Below, in pieces: positions 1 through 5,031 of a stretch of 5,031 bases of DNA (position 1 is the first letter of the stretch; each line of letters begins with the position of its first letter). Under the pieces are notes generated by a model. That model did not search any database, was not told the DNA's origin, and saw only the letters and a program-made list of their open reading frames with translations. A program made the position numbers and the translations under genes. Origin of the DNA: Methanobacterium sp. PtaB.Bin024 (GTDB lineage Archaea > Methanobacteriota > Methanobacteria > Methanobacteriales > Methanobacteriaceae); assembly GCA_002067065.1 (NCBI GenBank), contig MVPY01000102.1, positions 1-5,031 of the forward strand, written 5' to 3'.

Positions 1-402
1 ATGCTGGTGGACAAGGCACAACTTTTAACATTGACACCCCCAGAAATGACGGTTCTCCTTGGTGGCCTACGTGTCCTGAATGCCAACATTGAAGGGTCAC
101 AGCATGGTGTCTTCACTCAAAAGCCTGAGGCACTTACCAATGATTTCTTCGTGAACCTGCTGGATATGAAAACTGAATGGACTGCATCCTCAGAAGACGA
201 TGATGTCTTTGAGGGGCGGGACCGAGCAACAGGAGAACTCAAGTGGACAGGCACACGTTGCGACCTAATCTTCGGTTCAAACTCTGAGCTCCGGGCAGTG
301 GCAGAAGTCTATGCATGTGAGGATTCCCAGGAGAAGTTCCTGCACGACTTTATCAAGGCCTGGGACAAGGTCATGAACCTGGACCGCTTCGATATGGCTT
401 AA
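1..402 (+). CDS. katG: Catalase-peroxidase KatG, C-terminal part (5' end outside window)
   Basis: Bifunctional haem enzyme that removes hydrogen peroxide by catalase and peroxidase activity in the cytoplasm. Only the last 133 residues are present. The reading frame is open to the left edge, and the ATG at position 1 is an internal methionine, not the start: full KatG is about 720-740 residues. Family hallmarks that can be read are LLTLTPPEMTVLLGGLRVL (residues 8-26 of the fragment), NDFFVNLLDM (47-56), LIFGSNSELRAVAEVYA (89-105) and the near-invariant end KVMNLDRFD. This is the second, haem-less peroxidase-like domain, which supports folding of the N-terminal haem domain; the catalytic Arg/Trp/His and the Met-Tyr-Trp adduct lie upstream and cannot be checked. 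By hand count G+C is about 50%, above the roughly 43-45% in sampled stretches of the next gene, and codons favour CTG, GAC and AAG. That fits, but does not prove, lateral acquisition. It is followed by its own terminator, so it is probably transcribed separately from the primase genes. Confidence 0.95.
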   Translation: MLVDKAQLLTLTPPEMTVLLGGLRVLNANIEGSQHGVFTQKPEALTNDFFVNLLDMKTEWTASSEDDDVFEGRDRATGELKWTGTRCDLIFGSNSELRAVAEVYACEDSQEKFLHDFIKAWDKVMNLDRFDMA

Positions 403-445
403 AGGTGAAAAACATATTGGATTTTCACGAAAAAATAAAATGAGG

Positions 446-494
446 TGTTGGACTGGAAAGTGTAGAATTTGACTTTCCAAGTCCAGTATTTTTT
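446..494 (+). terminator. Hairpin plus U-tract terminator of katG
   Basis: The arm at 449-461 pairs with 472-485: 13 pairs, a single bulged A at 479, and a 10-nt loop at 462-471. The stem can be extended by G-U and A-U pairs to 446/488, and it is followed directly by six Ts (489-494). It lies 44 bases after the katG stop codon. Archaeal RNA polymerase terminates mainly on U-tracts, so the T run may be the functional part and the stem an aid. The hairpin is seen in the sequence; its function is inferred. Confidence 0.7.
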
Positions 495-516
495 AATCCC
501 CAGTATTTTTTAATCC
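483..516 (+). repeat. Perfect 17-bp tandem duplication containing the T-tract
   Basis: CCAGTATTTTTTAATCC occurs at 483-499 and again, base for base, at 500-516 with no spacer. The first copy overlaps the right arm of the katG terminator hairpin and its six-T run, so the duplication gives a second six-T run at 506-511 downstream. It looks like a slippage duplication that produced a two-step U-tract. Confidence 0.9.
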
Positions 517-520
517 AAAT

Positions 521-556
521 TCACTTTTTTTAAAATAATAATTGATAATTAAAATA
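521..556 (+). promoter_or_regulatory. Probable promoter region of the priL-priS operon
   Basis: A T-run followed by an almost pure A/T segment (TTTAAAATAATAATTGATAA, starting at 528) lies 60-90 bases before the chosen priL start. It is the best candidate for an archaeal TATA box in the katG-priL gap, and would place transcription start around 555-565 with a leader of about 50 nt. The region is AT-rich throughout, so the exact box is uncertain; a box nearer the ATG (for example around 584-594) would give a near-leaderless mRNA instead. Confidence 0.35.
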
Positions 557-564
557 GTTGACAA

Positions 565-594
565 GAATTCTTTTAATAAAAATTCTTTTATTAA
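565..594 (+). repeat. Two 15-bp imperfect tandem repeats upstream of priL
   Basis: GAATTCTTTTAATAA (565-579) is followed directly by AAATTCTTTTATTAA (580-594); the core AATTCTTTTA is identical in both. The repeats lie 20 bases before the priL ATG, where a leader or operator would be expected. They may be an operator for a dimeric regulator or simply slippage in AT-rich DNA. Read as codons they would give a repeated Asn-Ser-Phe stretch unlike primase, which argues that this segment is non-coding. Confidence 0.6.
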
Positions 595-613
595 TCAAGA
601 ACAAACTGATATC

Positions 614-2083
614 ATGGTTTCCATCTCTTTTTTAAACCCCCTATCTCCAGAAGGAAAAGACATAGTAAGGGAACTGGGAAGTTTTGAAGGCATATCCCAG
701 GATATACCCGAACTGAGAAGTATTGTAACCCATAATCCCTCCCAGGAAATAGCAGATGATGATGAAATACCCTCAAACTATTTGGAACTGGCCTTAAAGA
801 GGATGGAATGGTATATTAAAAAGAAGAATGATAGAGAATTCAATGGCCGCAGGTATGCTTTTTTGTCTGATTCAGCCATAACCAAGTACGATGTTATCTC
901 TTTCTATCTTCTCTGTCAGGCTATCGGGGTTAAATTCGGACCTAACTCACGTGAAACAAGGGTTATGGTGGAGTCACAGGGGGATCTAGTTCGGGAAAGA
1001 CTGGGAAAACTTCATGTTGATGAGGGCAGGATGATGGTGGAACAATCCCTGCAACTGCTCCTGGCAGATGACACTGTCCACTGGACCTTCTTTGAGGAAC
1101 TTCTAAGCTCACGAAAAATCCGACTCACAGACCTTATCCTTGACCAGGGAGAGTTAATACTGGATCAGGAAGATTTCCTCCAAAGATTCGGACCAAGAAT
1201 CAAACACCGAAACCCAGAAAGCATGTACCAACTTTTAATCGGTGACGAGCTAAAGGAACTCATCATGGTCAAACTGATTATGCAGGAAACTGAGGATTAC
1301 ATTAAACAGGTCCATGAAAAAGCTAGAATAATGGTAGAACCCAACCCCATCTTACTGCAACTGGCTGAAGATGTGGCTGAAGTTCTCTCAGAACCAATGC
1401 AGCATTATGGATATGGATATGGTTCTGGTGGGGGTGGTGGAGGACCTATGAAAATCGGTCCATTAAACCCATTGGCATTCCCACCTTGTGTGAAGAAAGC
1501 CATGGAAGGAATAAAATCAGGGGGAAGGAACGATGCCATCGTACTATTCATGACACCCTTTATTTCTTACGCCCGTCTGTATCCAGATGTATTCAGGATG
1601 AATATCACCAAAAGAGTATCAGATCAGGATCCCAACCTGGAAAGCGTTGAAAACGAAATTCTACCCCTGATCTATGAAGCAGCCCAGAACTGTGTGCCCC
1701 CATTATTTGATGATCAACCCCAAGAGAAGGTAAATATCAATGCAAAACTTGGATTTGGAATGCACTCCTCCCTTAAAATGGAACATGAGGGTGAAACCAC
1801 ATGGTACACTCCCATGAGCTGTGAGAAGATCAAACTACACCTCCCCCATCTCTGCCATCCAGATGATGTTTGTAAAAAGATTGGTAACCCCTTAAGTTAT
1901 TATAACAGGATGATATGGGAAGTAAGGCGTCAGGAAAAAGAAAGTTCTGATGATGGGCAATCTGATGATGGCCAAGGGAAATCTAATAATGATAATGAAA
2001 ACTCGACTGAAGGTAACCTAAAGGAAGATAGTAAATCTGTTAACGATAATCAATCTGCTGATGATAAGAAGGGGGAGGCCTAA
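614..2083 (+). CDS. priL: DNA primase large subunit PriL (4Fe-4S)
   Basis: Regulatory subunit of the archaeal/eukaryotic-type primase. It binds PriS and helps start and limit RNA primer synthesis at the replication fork. The product is 489 residues. An N-terminal helical domain (about 1-264, beginning with NPLSPEG at 8-14) is followed by a Tyr/Gly linker (265-277, with six consecutive glycines) and a C-terminal iron-sulphur domain (about 278-442). By analogy with yeast and human PriL, likely cluster ligands are Cys292 (FPPC), Cys403 (YTPMSC), Cys414 and Cys420, the last just before NPLSYY; Cys360 is a fifth cysteine. An acidic, Asp/Asn/Ser-rich tail (443-489) looks disordered. The frame is open back to a TTG at 542, but that extension is low-complexity and overlaps the repeats, so I chose ATG 614, where family-like sequence begins; no clear Shine-Dalgarno site precedes it. 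It is the first gene of a two-gene operon with priS, 3 bp downstream. The assignment is firm; the start is likely. Confidence 0.93.
   Translation: MVSISFLNPLSPEGKDIVRELGSFEGISQDIPELRSIVTHNPSQEIADDDEIPSNYLELALKRMEWYIKKKNDREFNGRRYAFLSDSAITKYDVISFYLLCQAIGVKFGPNSRETRVMVESQGDLVRERLGKLHVDEGRMMVEQSLQLLLADDTVHWTFFEELLSSRKIRLTDLILDQGELILDQEDFLQRFGPRIKHRNPESMYQLLIGDELKELIMVKLIMQETEDYIKQVHEKARIMVEPNPILLQLAEDVAEVLSEPMQHYGYGYGSGGGGGGPMKIGPLNPLAFPPCVKKAMEGIKSGGRNDAIVLFMTPFISYARLYPDVFRMNITKRVSDQDPNLESVENEILPLIYEAAQNCVPPLFDDQPQEKVNINAKLGFGMHSSLKMEHEGETTWYTPMSCEKIKLHLPHLCHPDDVCKKIGNPLSYYNRMIWEVRRQEKESSDDGQSDDGQGKSNNDNENSTEGNLKEDSKSVNDNQSADDKKGEA
1946..1975 (+). repeat. 15-bp tandem repeat inside the priL tail (Ser-Asp-Asp-Gly-Gln twice)
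   Basis: TCTGATGATGGGCAA (1946-1960) is followed by TCTGATGATGGCCAA (1961-1975), with one mismatch, both encoding SDDGQ. It sits in the acidic low-complexity tail and suggests that the tail grew by short in-frame duplications. Confidence 0.85.
2071..2078 (+). promoter_or_regulatory. Strong ribosome binding site of priS
   Basis: GGGGGAGG, with core GGAGG at 2074-2078, ends 8 bases before the priS ATG at 2087. It lies within the last codons of priL. It confirms the priS start and suggests the small subunit is translated efficiently from the shared mRNA, in contrast to priL, which has no visible site. Confidence 0.8.
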
Positions 2084-2086
2084 ACC

Positions 2087-3055
2087 ATGGATCTGAAACC
2101 TGCCAACCCCAACGAACGCCGCCAGTACTACCGTGAGGAGTGGAATGTTAAAAATATACCGGATTTCATCCTCAAATCCCTCATACAACGGGAATTTGGT
2201 TTTGACCATATGGGGCGGGGACCCAACGACCGCTATCGGGTATTCCAGAACACTGATTTTTTAAGGAAGTTCATGCGCTACCGTGCACCCTTCGCAGCCT
2301 ACTCATCAGTGGCCTTCTATCATAAACCCAGAAGACGGGATGGTTGGATAAAAGCAGAACTGGTTTTTGATGTGGATGCCAAGGACATACCCATCCGGTC
2401 CTGTGGCTGTGACAATGTCTGTGAGATCTGTTTAAACCAGGCAAAAGATATTGTCCACGGACTGGTGGATACACTTAAAGGTGATCTGGGTCTTTCAGAT
2501 ATTCATATGGTGTATTCTGGACGAGGATATCACATTCGAGTCCTGGATGATCAGGTAACTGGGGTGGACAGTGACGTACGTAGTCAGATCGTTAAATATT
2601 TAGTGGGTTCAGACGTTCCACGTAGCGAATACTCCCTTGCAGGGATGAAATACAACCTGGAACACTTTACAATCCCCTTTGGTTATCCACAGGTATTCAC
2701 TGACCGGGTAAAACAGGCCATCTTAGCATTAGATCCTTCCATGGAAATGGATGGTGTAAATCAGAAACTGATTCGTGATGCCATAAAATACAAAGATTTC
2801 CTTGAAACTGATGATTGGGGCATTTTCCGCAGCAAAATAGGACCTATACGTTATGTAAAACTGATAAAGGGCATTGCCTCACTGAACCTCACTTTAGTGG
2901 ATGCCAAGGTTTCCATAGATCTTAAAAGAATACTCAGATTACCATCTTCTCTTCACTCGGGGGTCAGTATGAAATGTACAGAGATAAAGAACCTGGAAAC
3001 CTTTGAGCCTTTTGAAGATGCTGTTCCTAAGTTCGTTTATGAACGAAAGGATTAA
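2087..3055 (+). CDS. priS: DNA primase small (catalytic) subunit PriS
   Basis: Catalytic subunit of the replicative primase, which makes RNA (and in archaea often DNA) primers de novo on single-stranded template. The protein is 322 residues, near the usual archaeal length. Active-site features can be read: the metal-binding Asp pair in FDVD (Asp95, Asp97); the nucleotide-binding motif SGRGYH (144-149, His149); and a third acidic residue, Asp272, placed by its 18-residue spacing from His290 in RLPSSLH, the same spacing as in human PRIM1, with Asp278 also nearby. A zinc site is visible as C-x-C-x3-C-x2-C (Cys106, 108, 112, 115) just after the catalytic Asp pair. It begins 3 bp after the priL stop, with a strong ribosome binding site in priL, so the two subunits are made from one transcript, consistent with a 1:1 heterodimer. 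Nothing is truncated or missing. Confidence 0.96.
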   Translation: MDLKPANPNERRQYYREEWNVKNIPDFILKSLIQREFGFDHMGRGPNDRYRVFQNTDFLRKFMRYRAPFAAYSSVAFYHKPRRRDGWIKAELVFDVDAKDIPIRSCGCDNVCEICLNQAKDIVHGLVDTLKGDLGLSDIHMVYSGRGYHIRVLDDQVTGVDSDVRSQIVKYLVGSDVPRSEYSLAGMKYNLEHFTIPFGYPQVFTDRVKQAILALDPSMEMDGVNQKLIRDAIKYKDFLETDDWGIFRSKIGPIRYVKLIKGIASLNLTLVDAKVSIDLKRILRLPSSLHSGVSMKCTEIKNLETFEPFEDAVPKFVYERKD

Positions 3056-3102
3056 GTTAATTTTATTGTTATTTCAATACAACAGAAAACGTAAATAAGA
3101 TT

Positions 3103-3134
3103 TTATTATAAAAATAAACTGAATTTTATAATAA
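3103..3134. terminator. A/T-only inverted repeat between convergent genes (possible bidirectional terminator)
   Basis: TTATTATAAAA (3103-3113) and TTTTATAATAA (3124-3134) are perfect reverse complements around a 10-nt loop. The element lies in the 117-bp AT-rich gap where priS (+) and cca (-) converge, and both strands carry T-runs here. An 11-bp stem of only A-U pairs is weak, and such repeats arise by chance in AT-rich DNA. Termination of both operons in this gap is likely, but the exact element is uncertain. Confidence 0.4.
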
Positions 3135-3172
3135 CATTCTGCATATAACTATTTAGGTCATGAACATACCAG

Positions 3173-4630
3173 CTAACGTATTAAAAATTCGTCTTTATTT
3201 AAATAATGGTGCAGGAATTCCAGTAAACCTTTATCCGTTTCTTCAGAATTTAAAACATCCACAACATCAAGTAATTGATAGTTTTTAAGGATTTCTTTTT
3301 TCAGATGTTTACCCACTCTGAGGCGGCTGATTCCATCCGGTTTTAGAATACCATGAATTAAAGAGTCAACATCCTGGTATCTACGCTTAGATAAAGTTTT
3401 CCACTGGTCACCTTCAACCCAGCTATCTGGATGTTTTTTAAGGAATTTTGAAGTGTTGTCCTTATCCCATATTGCAGGTCCGTTGCGTTTTTTGAAGACA
3501 GGAAGACTCCAGGTGTTCATCTCCAGGAGAATGACAACCTTTTTAGTAGCAGTTTTATTTCCCTCGTGATCTGTATCTTTATCACTGCCCACATTTTCAT
3601 CCATGGCATCTGCATTGCTCCAGGAATCACTCCCCAAAACACTGAAATCCTCAGTTTCAAGGATTTTCACCAATGACTTCTCAGTCTTCCGGATCTGAGG
3701 GTGCAGAGCATCTGATGGGATATCAGGGGCAGAAAATGTTAATATGAGGCTGGTGGTTTCCCTCTGACTGAATTCTTCCAGGATATCTTCACGGTTGTAA
3801 TTGATAACTTTAGGATAAAAGTAAGATTTTTCAGGTTTAGTGAGGAAATTACCTGCGGCTATAACAAATTCAGACATCTTCTGAAGGGTGAGTGCAGCGG
3901 ATACATTTCTATTTTCATCAGTAGGGTCCACTACAACCAGTGGATCGTTGAATAGTTTTGCAGTTCCGTAATCCATGAGGTCTATCTGGTAACTAGGTTC
4001 CCATTCATCCCACGCACCCTGAAGAACATCCACAAATGTCCCATAATGAATAACCAGTAATTCACACAGGTAGCCAGAAAAACCTCCCACCTTGAATTCG
4101 GATCCATATGTTCCCACCATCTGCATGAAACGTTTCAGGAGGCGAACTTCTTTCTCCTCATCAGTTTTCAGGTTTTTCATTACATACTGGGTGTGGAGAA
4201 GGGTTCGATCCACAGCTGATTTAAGTTCATTGGAATGTTTGATGTCATAACAGGGAACCAGGTCAACCTGATAACCCTGAATGGTTCCAGTTAGGTAAGG
4301 GTGGGATGCATATCGCTCCTCATGTGTCCCATCCAATTGTTTTATGCATTTTTCTGCTAGTTCCAGTCCATGGGATTTCAAATCATCAAGGGAGGTGGTT
4401 AAGGGAAATTTGATAAAAATGTCAATGTCCAGGTCTTTATCACCATTATCCTCACTGGAAATCCAAGTATTCTTAGCTACAGAACCAAGCAGCACAGCTT
4501 CTCCTGCAATGTCCTTGTTTTGAGCAGTAAAGTTAATGATTTCCATTAATTTTTTTGCTAAATTATGAACTTTTTCTTCCTCTTCTTGGGAGGGTTCTAT
4601 ATCTTTCAGGATAGAGTTAAAATCAATCAA
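3173..4630 (-). CDS. cca: Archaeal CCA-adding enzyme (tRNA nucleotidyltransferase, class I)
   Basis: Adds or repairs the 3'-terminal CCA of tRNAs from CTP and ATP without a nucleic acid template. The product is 485 residues, against about 437 in the well-studied Archaeoglobus fulgidus enzyme. The nucleotidyltransferase head carries GS (Gly49-Ser50), catalytic DLDID (Asp68, Asp70) and a third carboxylate, Asp123, in VDLVPCY. Further archaeal CCA hallmarks are SAVDRT (138-143), GFSGYLCELL (183-192) and VDPTDENRNVSAALT (234-248). Asp68 replaces the Glu found at the matching place in the A. fulgidus enzyme. Much of the extra length is an acidic insertion (about 335-362) in the C-terminal body. 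The start is TTG at 4630: an in-frame TAA lies immediately before it, a GAGGT site sits 7 bases upstream, and the N-terminus fits the family (ILKDIEPSQEEEEK). It lies 86 bp after thpR in the same direction and is convergent with priS. Confidence 0.95.
   Translation of the reverse strand: MIDFNSILKDIEPSQEEEEKVHNLAKKLMEIINFTAQNKDIAGEAVLLGSVAKNTWISSEDNGDKDLDIDIFIKFPLTTSLDDLKSHGLELAEKCIKQLDGTHEERYASHPYLTGTIQGYQVDLVPCYDIKHSNELKSAVDRTLLHTQYVMKNLKTDEEKEVRLLKRFMQMVGTYGSEFKVGGFSGYLCELLVIHYGTFVDVLQGAWDEWEPSYQIDLMDYGTAKLFNDPLVVVDPTDENRNVSAALTLQKMSEFVIAAGNFLTKPEKSYFYPKVINYNREDILEEFSQRETTSLILTFSAPDIPSDALHPQIRKTEKSLVKILETEDFSVLGSDSWSNADAMDENVGSDKDTDHEGNKTATKKVVILLEMNTWSLPVFKKRNGPAIWDKDNTSKFLKKHPDSWVEGDQWKTLSKRRYQDVDSLIHGILKPDGISRLRVGKHLKKEILKNYQLLDVVDVLNSEETDKGLLEFLHHYLNKDEFLIR
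3545..3628 (-). other. Acidic low-complexity insertion in the CCA-adding enzyme
   Basis: Residues about 335-362 are rich in Asp, Glu, Asn, Ser and Gly and have no counterpart in my recollection of the A. fulgidus enzyme, where the flanking segments join directly. The insertion keeps frame and lies between the FSVLG segment and the strand beginning KKVVILLE. It is probably a surface loop. The boundaries are approximate. Confidence 0.55.
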
Positions 4631-4637
4631 TTAGAAT

Positions 4638-4642
4638 ACCTC
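4638..4642 (-). promoter_or_regulatory. Ribosome binding site deciding the TTG start of cca
   Basis: Read on the minus strand, GAGGT lies 7 bases before the TTG at 4628-4630. The spacing is ideal and an in-frame stop codon directly precedes the TTG, so no longer upstream start is possible and the next Met is well inside the conserved region. Confidence 0.8.
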
Positions 4643-4693
4643 TAAATTTCTTTCTATTTTATAAATACATCTAAATCTCTTTTTATTTTATAA
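4641..4693 (-). promoter_or_regulatory. Duplicated TATA-like element between thpR and cca
   Basis: Two 24-bp copies, 4641-4664 and 4670-4693, are 22/24 identical with a period of 29 bp. On the minus strand each contains TTATAAAATA, a good archaeal TATA box. The distal copy (box around 4684-4693) would start transcription near 4660-4665 and leave a leader of about 30 nt containing the GAGGT site. The proximal copy would start near 4632-4637 and lose that site. So cca probably has its own promoter at the distal copy, possibly besides read-through from thpR. Confidence 0.5.
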
Positions 4694-4716
4694 TTTAAAA
4701 AGTCTGTAAATATGAA

Positions 4717-5031
4717 TCAGATGAAAAAGTCCTTAACATCAGTGTAGATGGGTCCCACTGGGGTGAGTTCACTCTTTTTTAACACTAGTTTTTCCACAGT
4801 CATCTGGCCAATTTCTATTTCCTGCAGATCTTTAATCATATCTGCCAGGAATTCCTTGTTACGAGCACCCTTTACCCGGGCTATGGTTAAATGGGGAATG
4901 TAACTGCGTTCCTTCTTAAAACCCATTTTCGCAAATTCTTCATCCAGATCCTTCTGGAGGGTTGAAAATTTATCAGGATCTTCAACTCCCAGCCAGATAA
5001 CCCTCATATATCCCATGTGTGGGAATACTCC
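4717..5031 (-). CDS. thpR: RNA 2',3'-cyclic phosphodiesterase (ThpR/LigT family), C-terminal part
   Basis: Member of the 2H phosphoesterase family, historically called 2'-5' RNA ligase, which opens 2',3'-cyclic phosphate ends of RNA. The visible 104 residues run in frame to the right edge (GVFPH precedes the first visible Met), so the Met at 5014-5016 is internal and the true start lies outside. Family proteins are about 180-190 residues, so roughly the second half is present. The second catalytic H-x-T motif is intact as PHLTIARV, with His at 4891-4893 and Thr at 4885-4887; the first H-x-T motif lies beyond the window. GVFPH-x-MRVIWLGV is the typical segment between the two motifs. The gene ends with TGA 86 bp before cca in the same direction. 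The pairing suggests a shared role in RNA or tRNA end processing, but the physiological substrate is not known from sequence. Confidence 0.93.
   Translation of the reverse strand, partial: GVFPHMGYMRVIWLGVEDPDKFSTLQKDLDEEFAKMGFKKERSYIPHLTIARVKGARNKEFLADMIKDLQEIEIGQMTVEKLVLKKSELTPVGPIYTDVKDFFI

Noticed and set aside
1..3. ATG at position 1 as a true gene start
   Set aside because: The sequence matches the middle to late part of KatG, where this Met is internal; the gene continues to the left of the window.
277..480. Minus-strand open frame of 67 codons opposite the end of katG
   Set aside because: It lies mostly antisense to well-conserved katG coding sequence and overlaps the terminator hairpin, and the translation shows no recognisable motif.
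483..516. CRISPR or integration-site interpretation of the 17-bp repeat
   Set aside because: There are only two copies with no spacer between them, and no integrase, tRNA gene or cas gene is nearby; tandem slippage duplication explains it.
542..613. Extension of priL upstream to the TTG at 542
   Set aside because: The extra 24 residues are Asn/Lys/Ile-rich, include the AT-rich tandem repeat and overlap the likely promoter. Family-like sequence begins at the ATG at 614.
1409..1444. Gly-rich stretch as a sign of a frameshift or sequencing error in priL
   Set aside because: The frame is intact on both sides, conserved primase domains flank it in the same frame, and the position fits an interdomain linker.
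2018..2474. Two minus-strand open frames opposite the end of priL and the start of priS
   Set aside because: They are shadows of strongly supported plus-strand genes, with no motif and no plausible ribosome binding site.
5014..5016. ATG (minus strand) as the start of the phosphodiesterase gene
   Set aside because: The frame stays open to the window edge with family-typical GVFPH before it, and the first H-x-T catalytic motif would be missing from such a short protein.

Overview
The window looks like a housekeeping stretch of a methanogenic euryarchaeon, most likely of the Methanobacterium type. The reasons are a two-subunit archaeal/eukaryotic-type DNA primase (PriL + PriS), an archaeal class I CCA-adding enzyme, AT-rich intergenic DNA with TATA-like boxes, and fairly strong Shine-Dalgarno sites (GGAGG, GAGGT). 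The genus is an inference from sequence character and not from a search.

Layout: (1) 1-402 (+) is the 3' end of a bacterial-type catalase-peroxidase gene (katG). It is followed by a hairpin plus U-tract terminator whose distal part, including the U-tract, is perfectly duplicated in tandem (17 bp x 2, 483-516). (2) An AT-rich region, about 517-613, carries the presumed promoter of the primase operon and a pair of 15-bp imperfect tandem repeats. (3) 614-2083 and 2087-3055 (+) are priL and priS, 3 bp apart, with the priS ribosome binding site inside the end of priL. Together they encode the complete replicative primase heterodimer: PriS holds the polymerase active site and PriL holds the 4Fe-4S domain. 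(4) 3056-3172 is a short AT-rich convergent intergenic region with an A/T-only inverted repeat. (5) 3173-4630 (-) is the tRNA CCA-adding enzyme, starting at TTG. (6) 4631-4716 is an 86-bp spacer with a 24-bp repeat in two copies, each containing a TATA-like box for the minus strand. (7) 4717-5031 (-) is the 3' part of an RNA 2',3'-cyclic phosphodiesterase (ThpR/LigT family) gene that runs off the right edge.

The genes serve three tasks: oxidative defence (katG), primer synthesis for DNA replication (priL-priS), and RNA end processing (thpR, cca). thpR and cca lie in the same direction and are functionally compatible, since both act on RNA termini. The priL-priS unit and the thpR-cca unit are transcribed towards each other. 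No coding stretch is left unexplained and there is no gene-free gap above about 210 bases. I see no CRISPR, transposon, RNA gene or undescribed system. The points worth a second look are small-scale: duplicated regulatory elements in two intergenic regions, low-complexity insertions or tails in conserved enzymes, and the bacterial-type katG in an apparent methanogen.
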